NCBI GenBank assembly: GCA_937135955.1 | Contig: CAKZOB010000019.1 | Span: 39,212-103,211, forward strand | DNA: 64,000 bases | Source of the DNA: an uncultured Anaerolineales bacterium | Lineage (GTDB): Bacteria; Chloroflexota; Anaerolineae; Aggregatilineales; Aggregatilineaceae | Direction: 5' to 3' | Shown: one piece after another, positions 7,692-15,392 of the stretch | Numbering within the stretch: the stretch's first letter is position 1 | Layout of the letters: the number at the start of each line of letters is the position of its first letter | The notes under the pieces: model-generated | What the model saw: only the letters and a program-made list of their open reading frames with translations | Told to the model about the DNA's origin: nothing | The model's database searches: none | Position numbers and translations under genes: made by a program

Positions 7692-8918
7692 GTGGATATT
7701 CTGCTGATTTCGCGTTGCCCACCGTTCCCGCTCTATTTCGGCGATCGGCTGATCGTCTACCATCTGGCACGGCAACTGAGCGCACGTCGGCACCTGATTG
7801 ACCTGGTGGCTTACTATCAGTACCCTGAAGACCTGGCCGACATACCACGCTACGAGCATCTTTTTCGCAGCGTGCGCCTGATCCGCGAGCCGCGCCGATC
7901 GCCGGGCAGTCTGGCCGTGCGTTACCTGCGTCCGGCGGAGCGCTATCCGCGCCGGGCCGAAGAGAGTTGGTCACCGGAGATGGGGCAGGCTATCGCCGAG
8001 CAGCTCAGCACGCAGGGCTATGACGTGGTGCATCTGTTCGGCGGCATCCATGTCTACGAATTTCGCGACCTGGTGCGCTCATTGCCCAACGTCATCGTGC
8101 CCTACGAGTCCTACAGCCTGTGGCTGAGTCGCGAGGTCGCCGAGGCGCGCGGCCCTGTTGCGTCTCTGCTGGCGCGGCTGCGCCAACGCTTCGCGCAGGG
8201 CTTCGAGCGGTGGATGTTCGCCGGTTTCGACCGGGTGGTCGTGCTCACCGATCGCGACGCGACGGCGCTGCATGCGCTGGCTCCGCAGTTGCCGCTGGTG
8301 ACCATCCCCAACGGTGTTGATCTAGACTTCTACACGCCGACCGGTTACGAGCCAGACGAGCCAACCCTGCTCTTCATCGGCAACTACGACTACCGTCCCA
8401 ACCTGGACGCAGCGTTGCGGTTGGCGCGCGACGTCTTCCCGCGCGTGCGCGAAGCGGTGCCAGAAGCGCGGTTGTTGCTGGTGGGCGGTAATCCGCCGCC
8501 GGAGTTGCAGGCTCTGGCCAGCGCGCAGATCGAGGTGACAGGGCGTGTGCCCGACCTGCGGCCCTACTTCGAACAGGCATTGCTCTTCGTCAGCCCGTTA
8601 CGGCTGGGCGCGGGCATCAAGAACAAGGTGCTGGAGGCGATGGCGATGGACGTGCCGGTGGTCGCCACGCCGCTGAGCTGCGACGGCATCCCGGTGATTC
8701 ACGGCGAACACGTCTGGCTGGGCGAGACCGACACCGACCTGGCAAAGGGGATTGTGCACCTGATCCATGACGCTTCGTTGCGGCAGACCCTGCGGCAGAG
8801 TGGACGGGCGCTGGTCGAGCGAACTTTCACTTGGCAGCGCGTAGCCGATCAATACGAGGCCCTTTATGGGGAAGTCATTGCCGAGCGCCGCGGTCGTCCC
8901 CCTGCGGCGCTGCGCTGA
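7692..8918 (+). CDS. Glycosyltransferase family 4
   Basis: A second GT-B glycosyltransferase, 408 residues, 6 bp after the first and so almost certainly co-transcribed. The N-terminal half begins MDILLISRCPPFPLYFGDR, typical of GT4 proteins whose acceptor domain opens with a short strand and Gly-rich turn. The C-terminal half has IPNGVDLDFYTP, LLFIGNYDYRPN, and SPLRLGAGIKNKVLEAMAMDVPVV, the donor-binding E-x7-E segment. The start is GTG. The pair probably adds consecutive sugars to one glycan, but no polymerase or flippase gene is adjacent to define the product. The 3' end lies 62 bp from the next start. Confidence 0.9.
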   Translation: MDILLISRCPPFPLYFGDRLIVYHLARQLSARRHLIDLVAYYQYPEDLADIPRYEHLFRSVRLIREPRRSPGSLAVRYLRPAERYPRRAEESWSPEMGQAIAEQLSTQGYDVVHLFGGIHVYEFRDLVRSLPNVIVPYESYSLWLSREVAEARGPVASLLARLRQRFAQGFERWMFAGFDRVVVLTDRDATALHALAPQLPLVTIPNGVDLDFYTPTGYEPDEPTLLFIGNYDYRPNLDAALRLARDVFPRVREAVPEARLLLVGGNPPPELQALASAQIEVTGRVPDLRPYFEQALLFVSPLRLGAGIKNKVLEAMAMDVPVVATPLSCDGIPVIHGEHVWLGETDTDLAKGIVHLIHDASLRQTLRQSGRALVERTFTWQRVADQYEALYGEVIAERRGRPPAALR

Positions 8919-8927
8919 TTGTCTCAG

Positions 8928-8967
8928 TTGGTCCTATTTGGCCCTGTGCGCAGTCTGGTGGCCCTGT
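8928..8967. promoter_or_regulatory. Three phased direct repeats upstream of the MocR gene
   Basis: TTGGTCCTAT at 8928, TTGGCCCTGT at 8938 and GTGGCCCTGT at 8958: three 10-bp near-copies starting 10 and 20 bp apart, so all on one face of the helix. They lie just upstream of the MocR start at 8981. MocR proteins commonly bind direct repeats near their own promoters, so autoregulation is a reasonable inference. Confidence 0.55.
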
Positions 8968-8980
8968 TAGGATTGAAGGT

Positions 8981-10468
8981 ATGGAGACTCAATTCCGCGA
9001 TATTGTGATCGTCAAAGATTCGGTCGAGCCGATCTATCAGCAACTGGCCCGCTACTTTCGGCAGCAGATCGAAAGCGGTCGCCTGGCCCCAGGCGACCGC
9101 CTGCCGCCGTCGCGCGATCTGGCGCAGCAACTCGGCATTGGGCGGATTAGCGTGGTCAACGCCTACGCTCAGTTGCAGGAAGAGGGCCTGATCGCGTCTC
9201 ATGCGGGGCGGGGGACGTATGTCACCGGTGGACGGGTTCTGCCGCGCGCTCACGAGAGCGCTTCCCGTGTTCTGACAGGCGTGCCCAATCTGCCCATGCG
9301 CGAGATGACGCGCTTGGCGCAGCAGCCCGGCGTGATCGCCTTCAACAGCGGCGCTCCGCCGGAGGAATTCCTGCCAGTCGAGGCGTTGCGGCACGCGCTC
9401 AACCTGGTGCTCGACCGCGACGGCGCGGCAGCCGTCGCCTATGAGGAGGCCGAGGGCTATCCGCCGCTGCGCGCGGGCATCACCGAGTATGTGTCCTCGT
9501 TGGGCATTCGCTGTCACCCGGACGATGTGCTGGTCACCGGCGGCGCGCAGCAGGCGCTCGACCTGGCCGTGCAGACGTTGTTGCGCGAAGGCGACGTGCT
9601 GGTCACGGGCAACCCCACCTACCTGGGCATCCTGGACATCGCCCATATACGGCGGGTGCGCGTCGTTGGCGTGCCGCTGGACGCCGAGGGATTGCGCCTG
9701 GAGGCGCTGGAAACGGCCCTGCGCGAGCAGCGCGTGGGCCTGATCTACACTGCGCCGACACATCACAACCCCACTGGCACGGTGATGCCGCTGCACAGGC
9801 GGCGACAATTGCTGACCCTGGCGGCGCGTTATGGGGTGCCCATCCTGGAAGATGCCGTCTATCACGAACTGGGCTACCGGGGCGCTCCGCCGCCGCCGCT
9901 CAAGGCGCTGGACGAAGATGACCTGGTGATCCATGTGGGCGGCTTCTCCAAGATTCTGTTGCCCGGCACACGCATCGGCTATGTGATCGCCGGCGGGACG
10001 TTGCGCGAGCAACTGGCGCGCGTCAAACAGGCTGCCGATATCTGCACGCCAAGCTTGAATCAACGGGCCATTCACGTCTTCCTGGCCAATGGGATGCTGG
10101 TGGGTCACCTGAACCGCGTGCGGAAGGAGCTGCGCGAGCGTTGCGCGGCGGCCTGCACGGCGGCGCAGCGTCATCTGCCGCCTGGGTCGCAATGGGAAGA
10201 ACCGGGCGGGGGGATGTACCTATGGGTGCGCCTGCCTGACGACGGGCCAACTGCCGCCGAGCTGTACGTCACGGCGGTGCAGCACGGCGTCGCCTATGCC
10301 ATCGGGACACTCTTCCACACCGACGGCAGCGGCGGGCGGCATATCCGGCTCAACTTCGCGGCGCACCCTCCGGCGCGCATTGAGGAAGGTTTCCGGCGGT
10401 TAGGGGCAGCGTGGCACGCCTGGCAGGAGACCTACGCCCCGACAGTGCGCCGCGCACCGATTCTGTAG
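8981..10468 (+). CDS. MocR-type GntR regulator with aminotransferase-like domain
   Basis: A 495-residue transcription regulator. Residues about 10-75 form a GntR winged helix (SVEPIYQQLARYFRQQIESG, LPPSRDLAQQLGIGRISVVNAYAQL, LIASHAGRGTYV). Residues about 110-480 form a fold-type I PLP aminotransferase-like domain, with VGGFSKILLPGTRIGYV holding the PLP-binding lysine and TAPTHHNPTGTVMP in the cofactor site. Such proteins sense PLP, GABA, taurine or related amines. The start follows the weak GATTGAAGGT; an open frame upstream runs through the operator-like repeats and is not coding. The nearby pdxS suggests a PdxR role, but pdxS lacks the same repeats, so this is unproven. Confidence 0.9.
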   Translation: METQFRDIVIVKDSVEPIYQQLARYFRQQIESGRLAPGDRLPPSRDLAQQLGIGRISVVNAYAQLQEEGLIASHAGRGTYVTGGRVLPRAHESASRVLTGVPNLPMREMTRLAQQPGVIAFNSGAPPEEFLPVEALRHALNLVLDRDGAAAVAYEEAEGYPPLRAGITEYVSSLGIRCHPDDVLVTGGAQQALDLAVQTLLREGDVLVTGNPTYLGILDIAHIRRVRVVGVPLDAEGLRLEALETALREQRVGLIYTAPTHHNPTGTVMPLHRRRQLLTLAARYGVPILEDAVYHELGYRGAPPPPLKALDEDDLVIHVGGFSKILLPGTRIGYVIAGGTLREQLARVKQAADICTPSLNQRAIHVFLANGMLVGHLNRVRKELRERCAAACTAAQRHLPPGSQWEEPGGGMYLWVRLPDDGPTAAELYVTAVQHGVAYAIGTLFHTDGSGGRHIRLNFAAHPPARIEEGFRRLGAAWHAWQETYAPTVRRAPIL

Positions 10469-10528
10469 GAGTTCCCCGCCAGGCCGAATGGCGGCGCATT
10501 GCGTGCCGCGGGTTGAAAGGAAGGACTT

Positions 10529-11875
10529 GTGTCCGCAAAGACCCTGTATAGATGGCTGGCTCTACTGCTGGTGCTCTCGGTCGCGCTGCCTGTGCCAGTG
10601 TCGGCGCAGGATGGCGTTGATCCGCGGGCGATCGCTCAGGCCGTCCTCGATAACCTGCTTGCCGGAAACTATGAGGCAGCGGCGGCTGATTTCGACGCGC
10701 AGATGATTCAGGCCGTGCCGGTGACGGCATTGCAGCAGGCGTGGACGCAGGTTACCCAACTGGGGGGCTCATTCCAGAAAGTGGATCAGGTGCAGACCGT
10801 GCCCCAGGGCGAGTTTGTGAGCGTTGTATATACGCTCTTGTTCGAGCGAGCGGCCATTGAGATGATAGTCACGGTCGATCGAAATGGGCAGGTCGCGGGA
10901 CTGTTTCTGCGACCTATAGCGAGCGAAGCGGGCAAGAGTTGGGAGTCGCCCCCTTACGCCGACCCGACCGCTTTCGTGGAGCGCGAGATCATCGTCAATG
11001 AAGGCAGCGCCTGGGAATTGCCAGGTGTGCTCACTCTGCCGCAGGGCGATGGCCCATTCCCGGCAGTGGTGCTGGTTCACGGCTCCGGCCCGAACGATCG
11101 CGACGAGACGGTCGGGCCGAACAAGCCTTTCGCCGACCTTGCTCATGGCCTTGCCTCGCGGGGGATCGCCGTGCTGCGCTATGACAAGCGCACGCGGGTT
11201 TATGCTCAGGCGTTTGCTGGAGACAAAGCGTTCACCGTGCAGGATGAGGCCGTTGACGATGCGCTGGCAGCAGTTGCCTTGCTGCGGCAGACCGAAAGCG
11301 TTGATCCGGCGCGCGTCTTCGTCCTGGGGCACAGCATGGGCGGCTATCTCGCGCCGCGCATTGGGGCGGCGGACGCGCGCATCGCCGGGCTGATCATTCT
11401 GGCCGGTAGCACACGCTCGTTGCTGGATAGCGTGCGCATGCAAACCGAGTACCTGGCTAGGCTCGATGGTGAACTGTCAGAGGCGGAAGAAGCCTCGCTC
11501 GCCGAAGTGGAGGAGCTGCTCCTGGCAACGGAAAACGTACAGCCTGGCGACGATCCGGCGAAACTGCTCTTCAACGCGCCAGCCTCTTACTGGCTCGACC
11601 TGAAGGAGTATGATCCGGCGGCGCTGGCGACTGAACTGACGATGCCGATGTTGATTCTGCAGGGCGGGCGTGATTGGCAGGTGACGCTCGACGACTTCGC
11701 CGGGTGGGAAGCGGCGCTCGGCCAGCGGGACGACGTGACGCTGCGCGTCTATCCCGACCTGAACCACCTTTTCATCAGCGGTGAGGGGCCAGGCACGCCG
11801 GAGGAATACGAACAGCCTGGCCATGTTGCTGAGGTCGTCATTGAAGATATCGCCCAGTGGATTCTGGATCATTGA
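10529..11875 (+). CDS. Secreted alpha/beta hydrolase with N-terminal DUF3887-like domain
   Basis: A 448-residue exported protein. Residues 1-26 form a signal peptide ending VPVSAQ. Residues about 30-125 match the DUF3887 type (AVLDNLLAGNYEAAAADFD to VDRNGQVAGLFLRP), a cystatin/NTF2-like module often fused to hydrolases. Residues about 150-445 are an alpha/beta hydrolase with the nucleophile elbow GHSMGGY, an oxyanion region VLVHGSGPNDRD, an acidic residue in LQGGRDWQVT and the catalytic histidine in DLNHLFI. Substrate unknown; esterase or peptidase activity are both possible. The GTG start follows AAGGAAGGA. It lies between the MocR gene and pdxS on the same strand. Confidence 0.87.
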   Translation: MSAKTLYRWLALLLVLSVALPVPVSAQDGVDPRAIAQAVLDNLLAGNYEAAAADFDAQMIQAVPVTALQQAWTQVTQLGGSFQKVDQVQTVPQGEFVSVVYTLLFERAAIEMIVTVDRNGQVAGLFLRPIASEAGKSWESPPYADPTAFVEREIIVNEGSAWELPGVLTLPQGDGPFPAVVLVHGSGPNDRDETVGPNKPFADLAHGLASRGIAVLRYDKRTRVYAQAFAGDKAFTVQDEAVDDALAAVALLRQTESVDPARVFVLGHSMGGYLAPRIGAADARIAGLIILAGSTRSLLDSVRMQTEYLARLDGELSEAEEASLAEVEELLLATENVQPGDDPAKLLFNAPASYWLDLKEYDPAALATELTMPMLILQGGRDWQVTLDDFAGWEAALGQRDDVTLRVYPDLNHLFISGEGPGTPEEYEQPGHVAEVVIEDIAQWILDH

Positions 11876-11936
11876 GATGGTACGTTGTTCGCTTCTGGCT
11901 TGAAGTCAGGTAAGCTATCGCAAGGAGAGAAACACC

Positions 11937-12851
11937 ATGGCACCGGAAACACCTGTAGCAAACAATGGGGCGCAAAAAGGCACCGACACCGTCAAGCGCG
12001 GCCTGGCGCAGATGCTCAAGGGCGGTGTGATCATGGACGTGGTCACGCCAGAACATGCGCAGATCGCTGAGGAAGCGGGCGCGGTGGCCGTCATGGCGCT
12101 GGAGCGCGTGCCAGCGGACATTCGGGCGACGGGCGGCGTGGCCCGCATGAGCGATCCCGCCCTGATCGAGCGCATCATGGCCGCGGTGACCATACCGGTC
12201 ATGGCCAAGTGCCGCATCGGGCATTTCGTTGAGGCGCAGATTCTCGAAGCGATTGGCGTGGACTACATAGACGAGAGCGAGGTGCTCACGCCCGCCGACG
12301 AGCAGTATCACATCAACAAGCATGCTTTCAAGGTGCCCTTCGTCTGCGGGGCGCGCAACCTGGGCGAGGCGTTGCGGCGCATCGGCGAGGGGGCGGCGAT
12401 GATCCGCACCAAAGGCGAAGCGGGCACCGGCGATGTGGTCGAGGCGGTGCGCCATGCGCGGGCGGTGCTCGGCGAGATTCGCCGCCTGACCACCATGCGC
12501 GAAGACGAGATGATGACCTACGCCAAAGAGATCGGCGCACCCTATGAGCTGGTCAAAGAGACTGCCGAACTGGGGCGGCTGCCCGTGGTGAACTTCGCGG
12601 CGGGTGGCATTGCCACGCCAGCGGATGCCGCGCTGATGATGCAGTTGGGCATGGACGGCGTATTCGTCGGGTCGGGCATCTTCAAGAGTGGCGATCCGGC
12701 CAAGCGGGCGCGGGCGATCGTGCAGGCGGTGACGCACTACAACGATCCCAAGATCATCGCCGAGGTCAGCCGCGACCTGGGCGAGCCGATGGTCGGCATC
12801 GGCGTGACCACCATGCCCGAAGTGCAGCGCATCGCCGGGCGCGGGTGGTGA
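11937..12851 (+). CDS. pdxS: Pyridoxal 5'-phosphate synthase subunit PdxS
   Basis: Synthase subunit of the DXP-independent vitamin B6 pathway. It condenses ribose 5-phosphate, glyceraldehyde 3-phosphate and ammonia (from PdxT) into PLP, as a dodecameric TIM barrel. The 304-residue product has the usual motifs: [53 protein letters not shown] with a Schiff-base region, [16 protein letters not shown] and [25 protein letters not shown] precedes the ATG. A strong terminator follows immediately. Normally pdxT lies directly downstream; here pdxT is about 0.94 kb away and on the other strand. Confidence 0.97.
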   Translation: MAPETPVANNGAQKGTDTVKRGLAQMLKGGVIMDVVTPEHAQIAEEAGAVAVMALERVPADIRATGGVARMSDPALIERIMAAVTIPVMAKCRIGHFVEAQILEAIGVDYIDESEVLTPADEQYHINKHAFKVPFVCGARNLGEALRRIGEGAAMIRTKGEAGTGDVVEAVRHARAVLGEIRRLTTMREDEMMTYAKEIGAPYELVKETAELGRLPVVNFAAGGIATPADAALMMQLGMDGVFVGSGIFKSGDPAKRARAIVQAVTHYNDPKIIAEVSRDLGEPMVGIGVTTMPEVQRIAGRGW

Positions 12852-12861
12852 GGAGGACGAG

Positions 12862-12895
12862 AAGGGGGCACCCCTGATAGGACGTGCCCCCTTTT
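12862..12895 (+). terminator. Rho-independent terminator of pdxS
   Basis: A 10-bp perfect stem (AAGGGGGCAC with GTGCCCCCTT) and 12-nt loop end in a run of Ts, 10 bp after the pdxS stop. The right edge overlaps the stop codon of the convergent PIN-domain pseudogene. Confidence 0.85.
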
Positions 12896-13078
12896 ACCTT
12901 ACGCTTTCGAGTGGTATGAGTCGTATCAATTCAGAAAAGCGCTGCATATCTCTCACGTTTCCCGTCAGCAAAGTCCCTCGATCAAGCGCCTGGCCTGAGC
13001 ATGAGAGGGAAGACTGACCACTACGGCCCTTAACAACGCGTTAGTGTCAACAAACGCTCTATCGCTGGTCATCATCAT
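12894..13078 (-). pseudogene. VapC-type PIN-domain toxin, internally deleted
   Basis: Directly after the antitoxin gene, and overlapping its end, a reading frame opens with ATG repeats and encodes DRAFVDTNALLRAVVV. This is the N-terminal strand of a PIN ribonuclease with the first metal-binding Asp, followed by a helix (SHAQARRLIEGL). It then stops. In another frame, the next bases encode LLTGNVRDMQRFSELIRLIPLESV, the typical C-terminus of PIN toxins, ending TAA at 12894. About 80 residues between the two, with the remaining acidic residues of the active site, are missing. A single internal deletion with frameshift near 12975 explains this. The product cannot be an active nuclease. The family is inferred from these two blocks. 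Confidence 0.75.
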
Positions 13079-13280
13079 GCCAGTCTTCGCGACGGAAAGA
13101 GAAATCCGGCGACGCAGGGCCAAGATCAGCCACTAACTTCTCGAAGAGAGCTTTGCGCTCAGCTTTGGACAAGCGCCGTTTCTCAACCAGTTGCTGCAGG
13201 TGCAAGGCAAGAGCCTCTTGTTCTTCGGGGGACAGGCGTTCGATCAACTCAAGTACCTGAGAGTATGCAGTGGTGGTCAT
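13059..13280 (-). CDS. Antitoxin-like small protein paired with the PIN pseudogene
   Basis: A 73-residue acidic-tailed protein: a leucine-rich helical segment (QVLELIERLSPEEQEALALHLQQL), a basic helix (EKRRLSKAERKALFEKL) and an acidic C-terminus ending REDWHDDDQR. This is the layout of the small antitoxins encoded just upstream of PIN-domain toxins, which wrap the toxin through the C-terminal tail. AAAGGA precedes the ATG. The stop lies inside the toxin pseudogene start region, the usual translational overlap. TATAAT at 13303-13308 is a good -10, but the expected -35 position now lies inside a mobile element. With the toxin deleted, this gene is probably a relic. Confidence 0.7.
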   Translation of the reverse strand: MTTTAYSQVLELIERLSPEEQEALALHLQQLVEKRRLSKAERKALFEKLVADLGPASPDFSFRREDWHDDDQR

Positions 13281-13302
13281 AGGGCGTTCCTTTCCTCCCG
13301 CT

Positions 13303-13331
13303 ATTATATGCTACTCATGGGTGCATTTCAG
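13303..13331 (-). promoter_or_regulatory. Antitoxin promoter with -35 position inside a mobile element
   Basis: On the minus strand TATAAT spans 13308-13303. Seventeen bases upstream, at 13331-13326, is CTGAAA (4 of 6 to TTGACA), which lies within the terminal repeat of the element inserted at 13318/13319. The original -35 has been displaced. Confidence 0.55.
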
Positions 13332-13666
13332 TTGAGTTTACGAGTGCAAGCGAACTGAGGCAGATTTCCAAAGCCGGTCTCTGGGATGAGCTTTTGTGAA
13401 AAGCATCCCTCAAACTGAGTGCGAGCAAAGGTCCTCAGCAATTTGCTTGGTGCGGGGGAATTTACTTCACCCCCGCTCGGCGCTGGCGCGCCTCGCCGAG
13501 CGAAGCGAGGCTGGGGGTGAGGTAAACCACAGCGCAGCAAACGGCCAGTCACAGTTTGCGCGCACCTCTCAAAGGGGTGCATTTCAGTTGAGTTCACAAT
13601 ACCTGACAAGCCCGAACGGATCTGATGCCTGATCGGCTGACCGTGAACTTTCGTGAAATGCACCCC
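13319..13666. mobile_element. Composite MITE-like element, copy 1 (348 bp)
   Basis: A non-coding element with terminal inverted repeats: GGGTGCATTTCA at the left (one G short of copy 2) and TGAAATGCACCCC at the right. It is flanked by TACTCAT (13312-13318) and TGCTCAT (13667-13673), a 6-of-7 target duplication. An internal copy of the left end starts at 13574, so the last ~93 bp form a complete unit by themselves. The first ~94 bp end in a decayed right end (TGAAAAGCATCCC). The middle carries its own inverted ends, GTGCGAGCAAA (13419) and TTTGCGCGCAC (13555), related to the elements at 16.9 and 50.8 kb. No transposase is encoded. Confidence 0.85.
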
Positions 13667-13738
13667 TGCTCATGACACTGGTTGACGGCGGGGGGAGTTT
13701 GTTCAGCGCGACGGCCCACTTTCCCTACCGAACCGAGA

Positions 13739-13770
13739 CGCGGGGCGGATCAAGGCAGGGCCGCCCCGCG
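13739..13770. terminator. Candidate hairpin downstream of pdxT
   Basis: A 10-bp perfect stem (CGCGGGGCGG with CCGCCCCGCG) 20 bp past the pdxT stop. No T-run follows on the minus strand, so it may only protect the 3' end. Otherwise the 120 bp between the mobile element and pdxT show nothing. Confidence 0.4.
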
Positions 13771-13789
13771 CTGCTGACGAGGCGCGCAC

Positions 13790-14380
13790 CTAGCGCACCG
13801 GTACCAGGTTGCCCACCTCCTGCAGGAAATAGCGGTGAAAACGCGGATCGTCGGTCAGTTCTGGATGAAAGGCGGTCGCCAGCCAGTGTCCCTGTCGCGC
13901 CGCGACGATGCTGCCGTCTTCCAGCCGCGCCAGCACTTCTACCCCATCGCCGACGCGCGTCACCAGCGGCGCGCGGATGAACACAGCGTGGAATGGCTCC
14001 AACCCCAGCGCGGGAACGTGTAGATCGGTCTCGAAGCTATCTACCTGCCGCCCGAAGGCGTTGCGGTTGACGGTGATGTCCATCAGCCCCAGCAGCGGTT
14101 GATCGCGCCCGATGTCGCGGGCCAGCAGAATCATACCGGCGCACGTGCCCCATACCGGCTTATGCCGGGCGAACTCGCGCAGCGGCTCCAGCAGGCCGAA
14201 GTCCACTGCCAGCTTGCCGATGGTGGTGCTCTCGCCGCCGGGGATGATCAGCGCGTCCAGACCGTCCAGTTGCTGCGGCAAGCGCACTTCGACGGCCTGT
14301 GCGCCCACCTGCTGCAACATCTTCTCGTGTTCGATGAAAGCGCCCTGCAATGCCAACACGCCGACTCGTATGTCGCTCAT
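13790..14380 (-). CDS. pdxT: Pyridoxal 5'-phosphate synthase glutaminase subunit PdxT
   Basis: Class I glutaminase that releases ammonia from glutamine and passes it to PdxS. The 196-residue product begins [19 protein letters not shown] and has [14 protein letters not shown] (oxyanion region), the catalytic Cys80 in [12 protein letters not shown], and the His-Glu pair in AFHPELTDD. Length and order are standard. The ATG at 14380 starts the conserved sequence; only a weak GGGGAG lies upstream. Unusually, it faces pdxS across a spacer holding the toxin-antitoxin remnant and a mobile element, so the two subunits need separate transcripts. Confidence 0.96.
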   Translation of the reverse strand: MSDIRVGVLALQGAFIEHEKMLQQVGAQAVEVRLPQQLDGLDALIIPGGESTTIGKLAVDFGLLEPLREFARHKPVWGTCAGMILLARDIGRDQPLLGLMDITVNRNAFGRQVDSFETDLHVPALGLEPFHAVFIRAPLVTRVGDGVEVLARLEDGSIVAARQGHWLATAFHPELTDDPRFHRYFLQEVGNLVPVR

Positions 14381-14504
14381 GGCTCGATGCACTCTCCCCT
14401 GCTCTGGCAATGTTCGTGTGGAAACAATGGCGAGTGATTCAGACTCTAGCAGGCGGGGCAAACGCCTACAAGCCGTGTTGGACTCATTTGGTCTGCACGG
14501 TGTG

Positions 14505-15365
14505 TCACAGCGAACGACCTTGCAGGTAGCGCATCAACAAATCTTTGCGCACGAAGAAAAAGACGGTGAAGGCAGCCAGAAAGCCCGCCAGATGGGCCAG
14601 ATGATTGACGCCCTGGATTTCCTGGTTGCTGCGGATCGTCTCGATGGAAGGCAGGAAACTCTGTGCCACGAACCAGATCAGCAGCAGCCAGCCGGGCAGG
14701 GGAACCGTCCAGCGCCAGAACCTGTAGCCTTCTTTGGCGCTCAGCCAGCGGATCAGCGCATAGGGCAGGCGCAGGATCAGCCCCACTCCCCACAGGCAGT
14801 TGACCCAGGCTCCGGGGAACAGAAACAGAAAGGCGCCCATCACGCCGGAAATCGCGCCACTGGCTCCGATGGACGGCAGGGTATCGAGCTTGGGGTTGAG
14901 CAGCACGCTGCCGACATTGGCGATCATGCCCGCCAGCAGGTAGAAGAGAAAGAAGCGCGGCGACCCGCACGCATCCTCCACGCGACGCCCAAACGCCCAC
15001 AGGAAAACCATGTTGCCGAACAGGTGCCAGAAGTCGGCGTGCATGAAGATGGACGTGAGCGTCGCGAAAGCCATAATGCCCTGGCCATCGCGCAGCACTT
15101 TTTCGTTGAAGCCATACGTGTTGATCTTGCCCACGTAGTCTTCGAACGTCGTCTCCATGACGATGCTGCCTTCCTGTTGCCCGTAGAGATCAGGAGCGAT
15201 CCACAACACGAACACCGTCGTGTTGATCACGATCAGCGACAGCGTGGCCCAGGGGATGGTACGGTAGCGCACCAGGCCGGAGTCGTTGACAGGCATGGGG
15301 TACAGGAAGGTGGAGATGAACAGGATGAGCAGGAAGTAGGCCAGGATGGCGACGAGCAGGCACAT
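14505..15365 (-). CDS. Rhomboid-family intramembrane serine protease
   Basis: A 286-residue multi-pass membrane protein of the rhomboid family, which cleaves transmembrane segments within the bilayer. After a first membrane helix ([18 protein letters not shown]) and a second ([18 protein letters not shown]), it shows [20 protein letters not shown], the nucleophile serine in [13 protein letters not shown], and the catalytic histidine in [12 protein letters not shown]. The extra N-terminal helix and a 30-residue insert between helices 4 and 5 ([20 protein letters not shown]) are common in bacterial family members with longer loops. GGAG precedes the ATG. It is 27 bp downstream of the TPR membrane protein gene and likely shares its transcript. 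Confidence 0.93.
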   Translation of the reverse strand: MCLLVAILAYFLLILFISTFLYPMPVNDSGLVRYRTIPWATLSLIVINTTVFVLWIAPDLYGQQEGSIVMETTFEDYVGKINTYGFNEKVLRDGQGIMAFATLTSIFMHADFWHLFGNMVFLWAFGRRVEDACGSPRFFLFYLLAGMIANVGSVLLNPKLDTLPSIGASGAISGVMGAFLFLFPGAWVNCLWGVGLILRLPYALIRWLSAKEGYRFWRWTVPLPGWLLLIWFVAQSFLPSIETIRSNQEIQGVNHLAHLAGFLAAFTVFFFVRKDLLMRYLQGRSL

Positions 15366-15392
15366 GGCTCAGTATCTCCAGAGCAGGTAACG

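Noticed and set aside
11876..11936. MocR operator in front of pdxS
   Set aside because: The TTGGNCCTNT repeat found before the MocR gene does not occur here, so control of pdxS by this regulator is not claimed.
13319..13666. CRISPR-like repeat array in the repeated segments
   Set aside because: The internal repetition consists of inverted ends of a mobile element, not of evenly spaced direct repeats with unique spacers.
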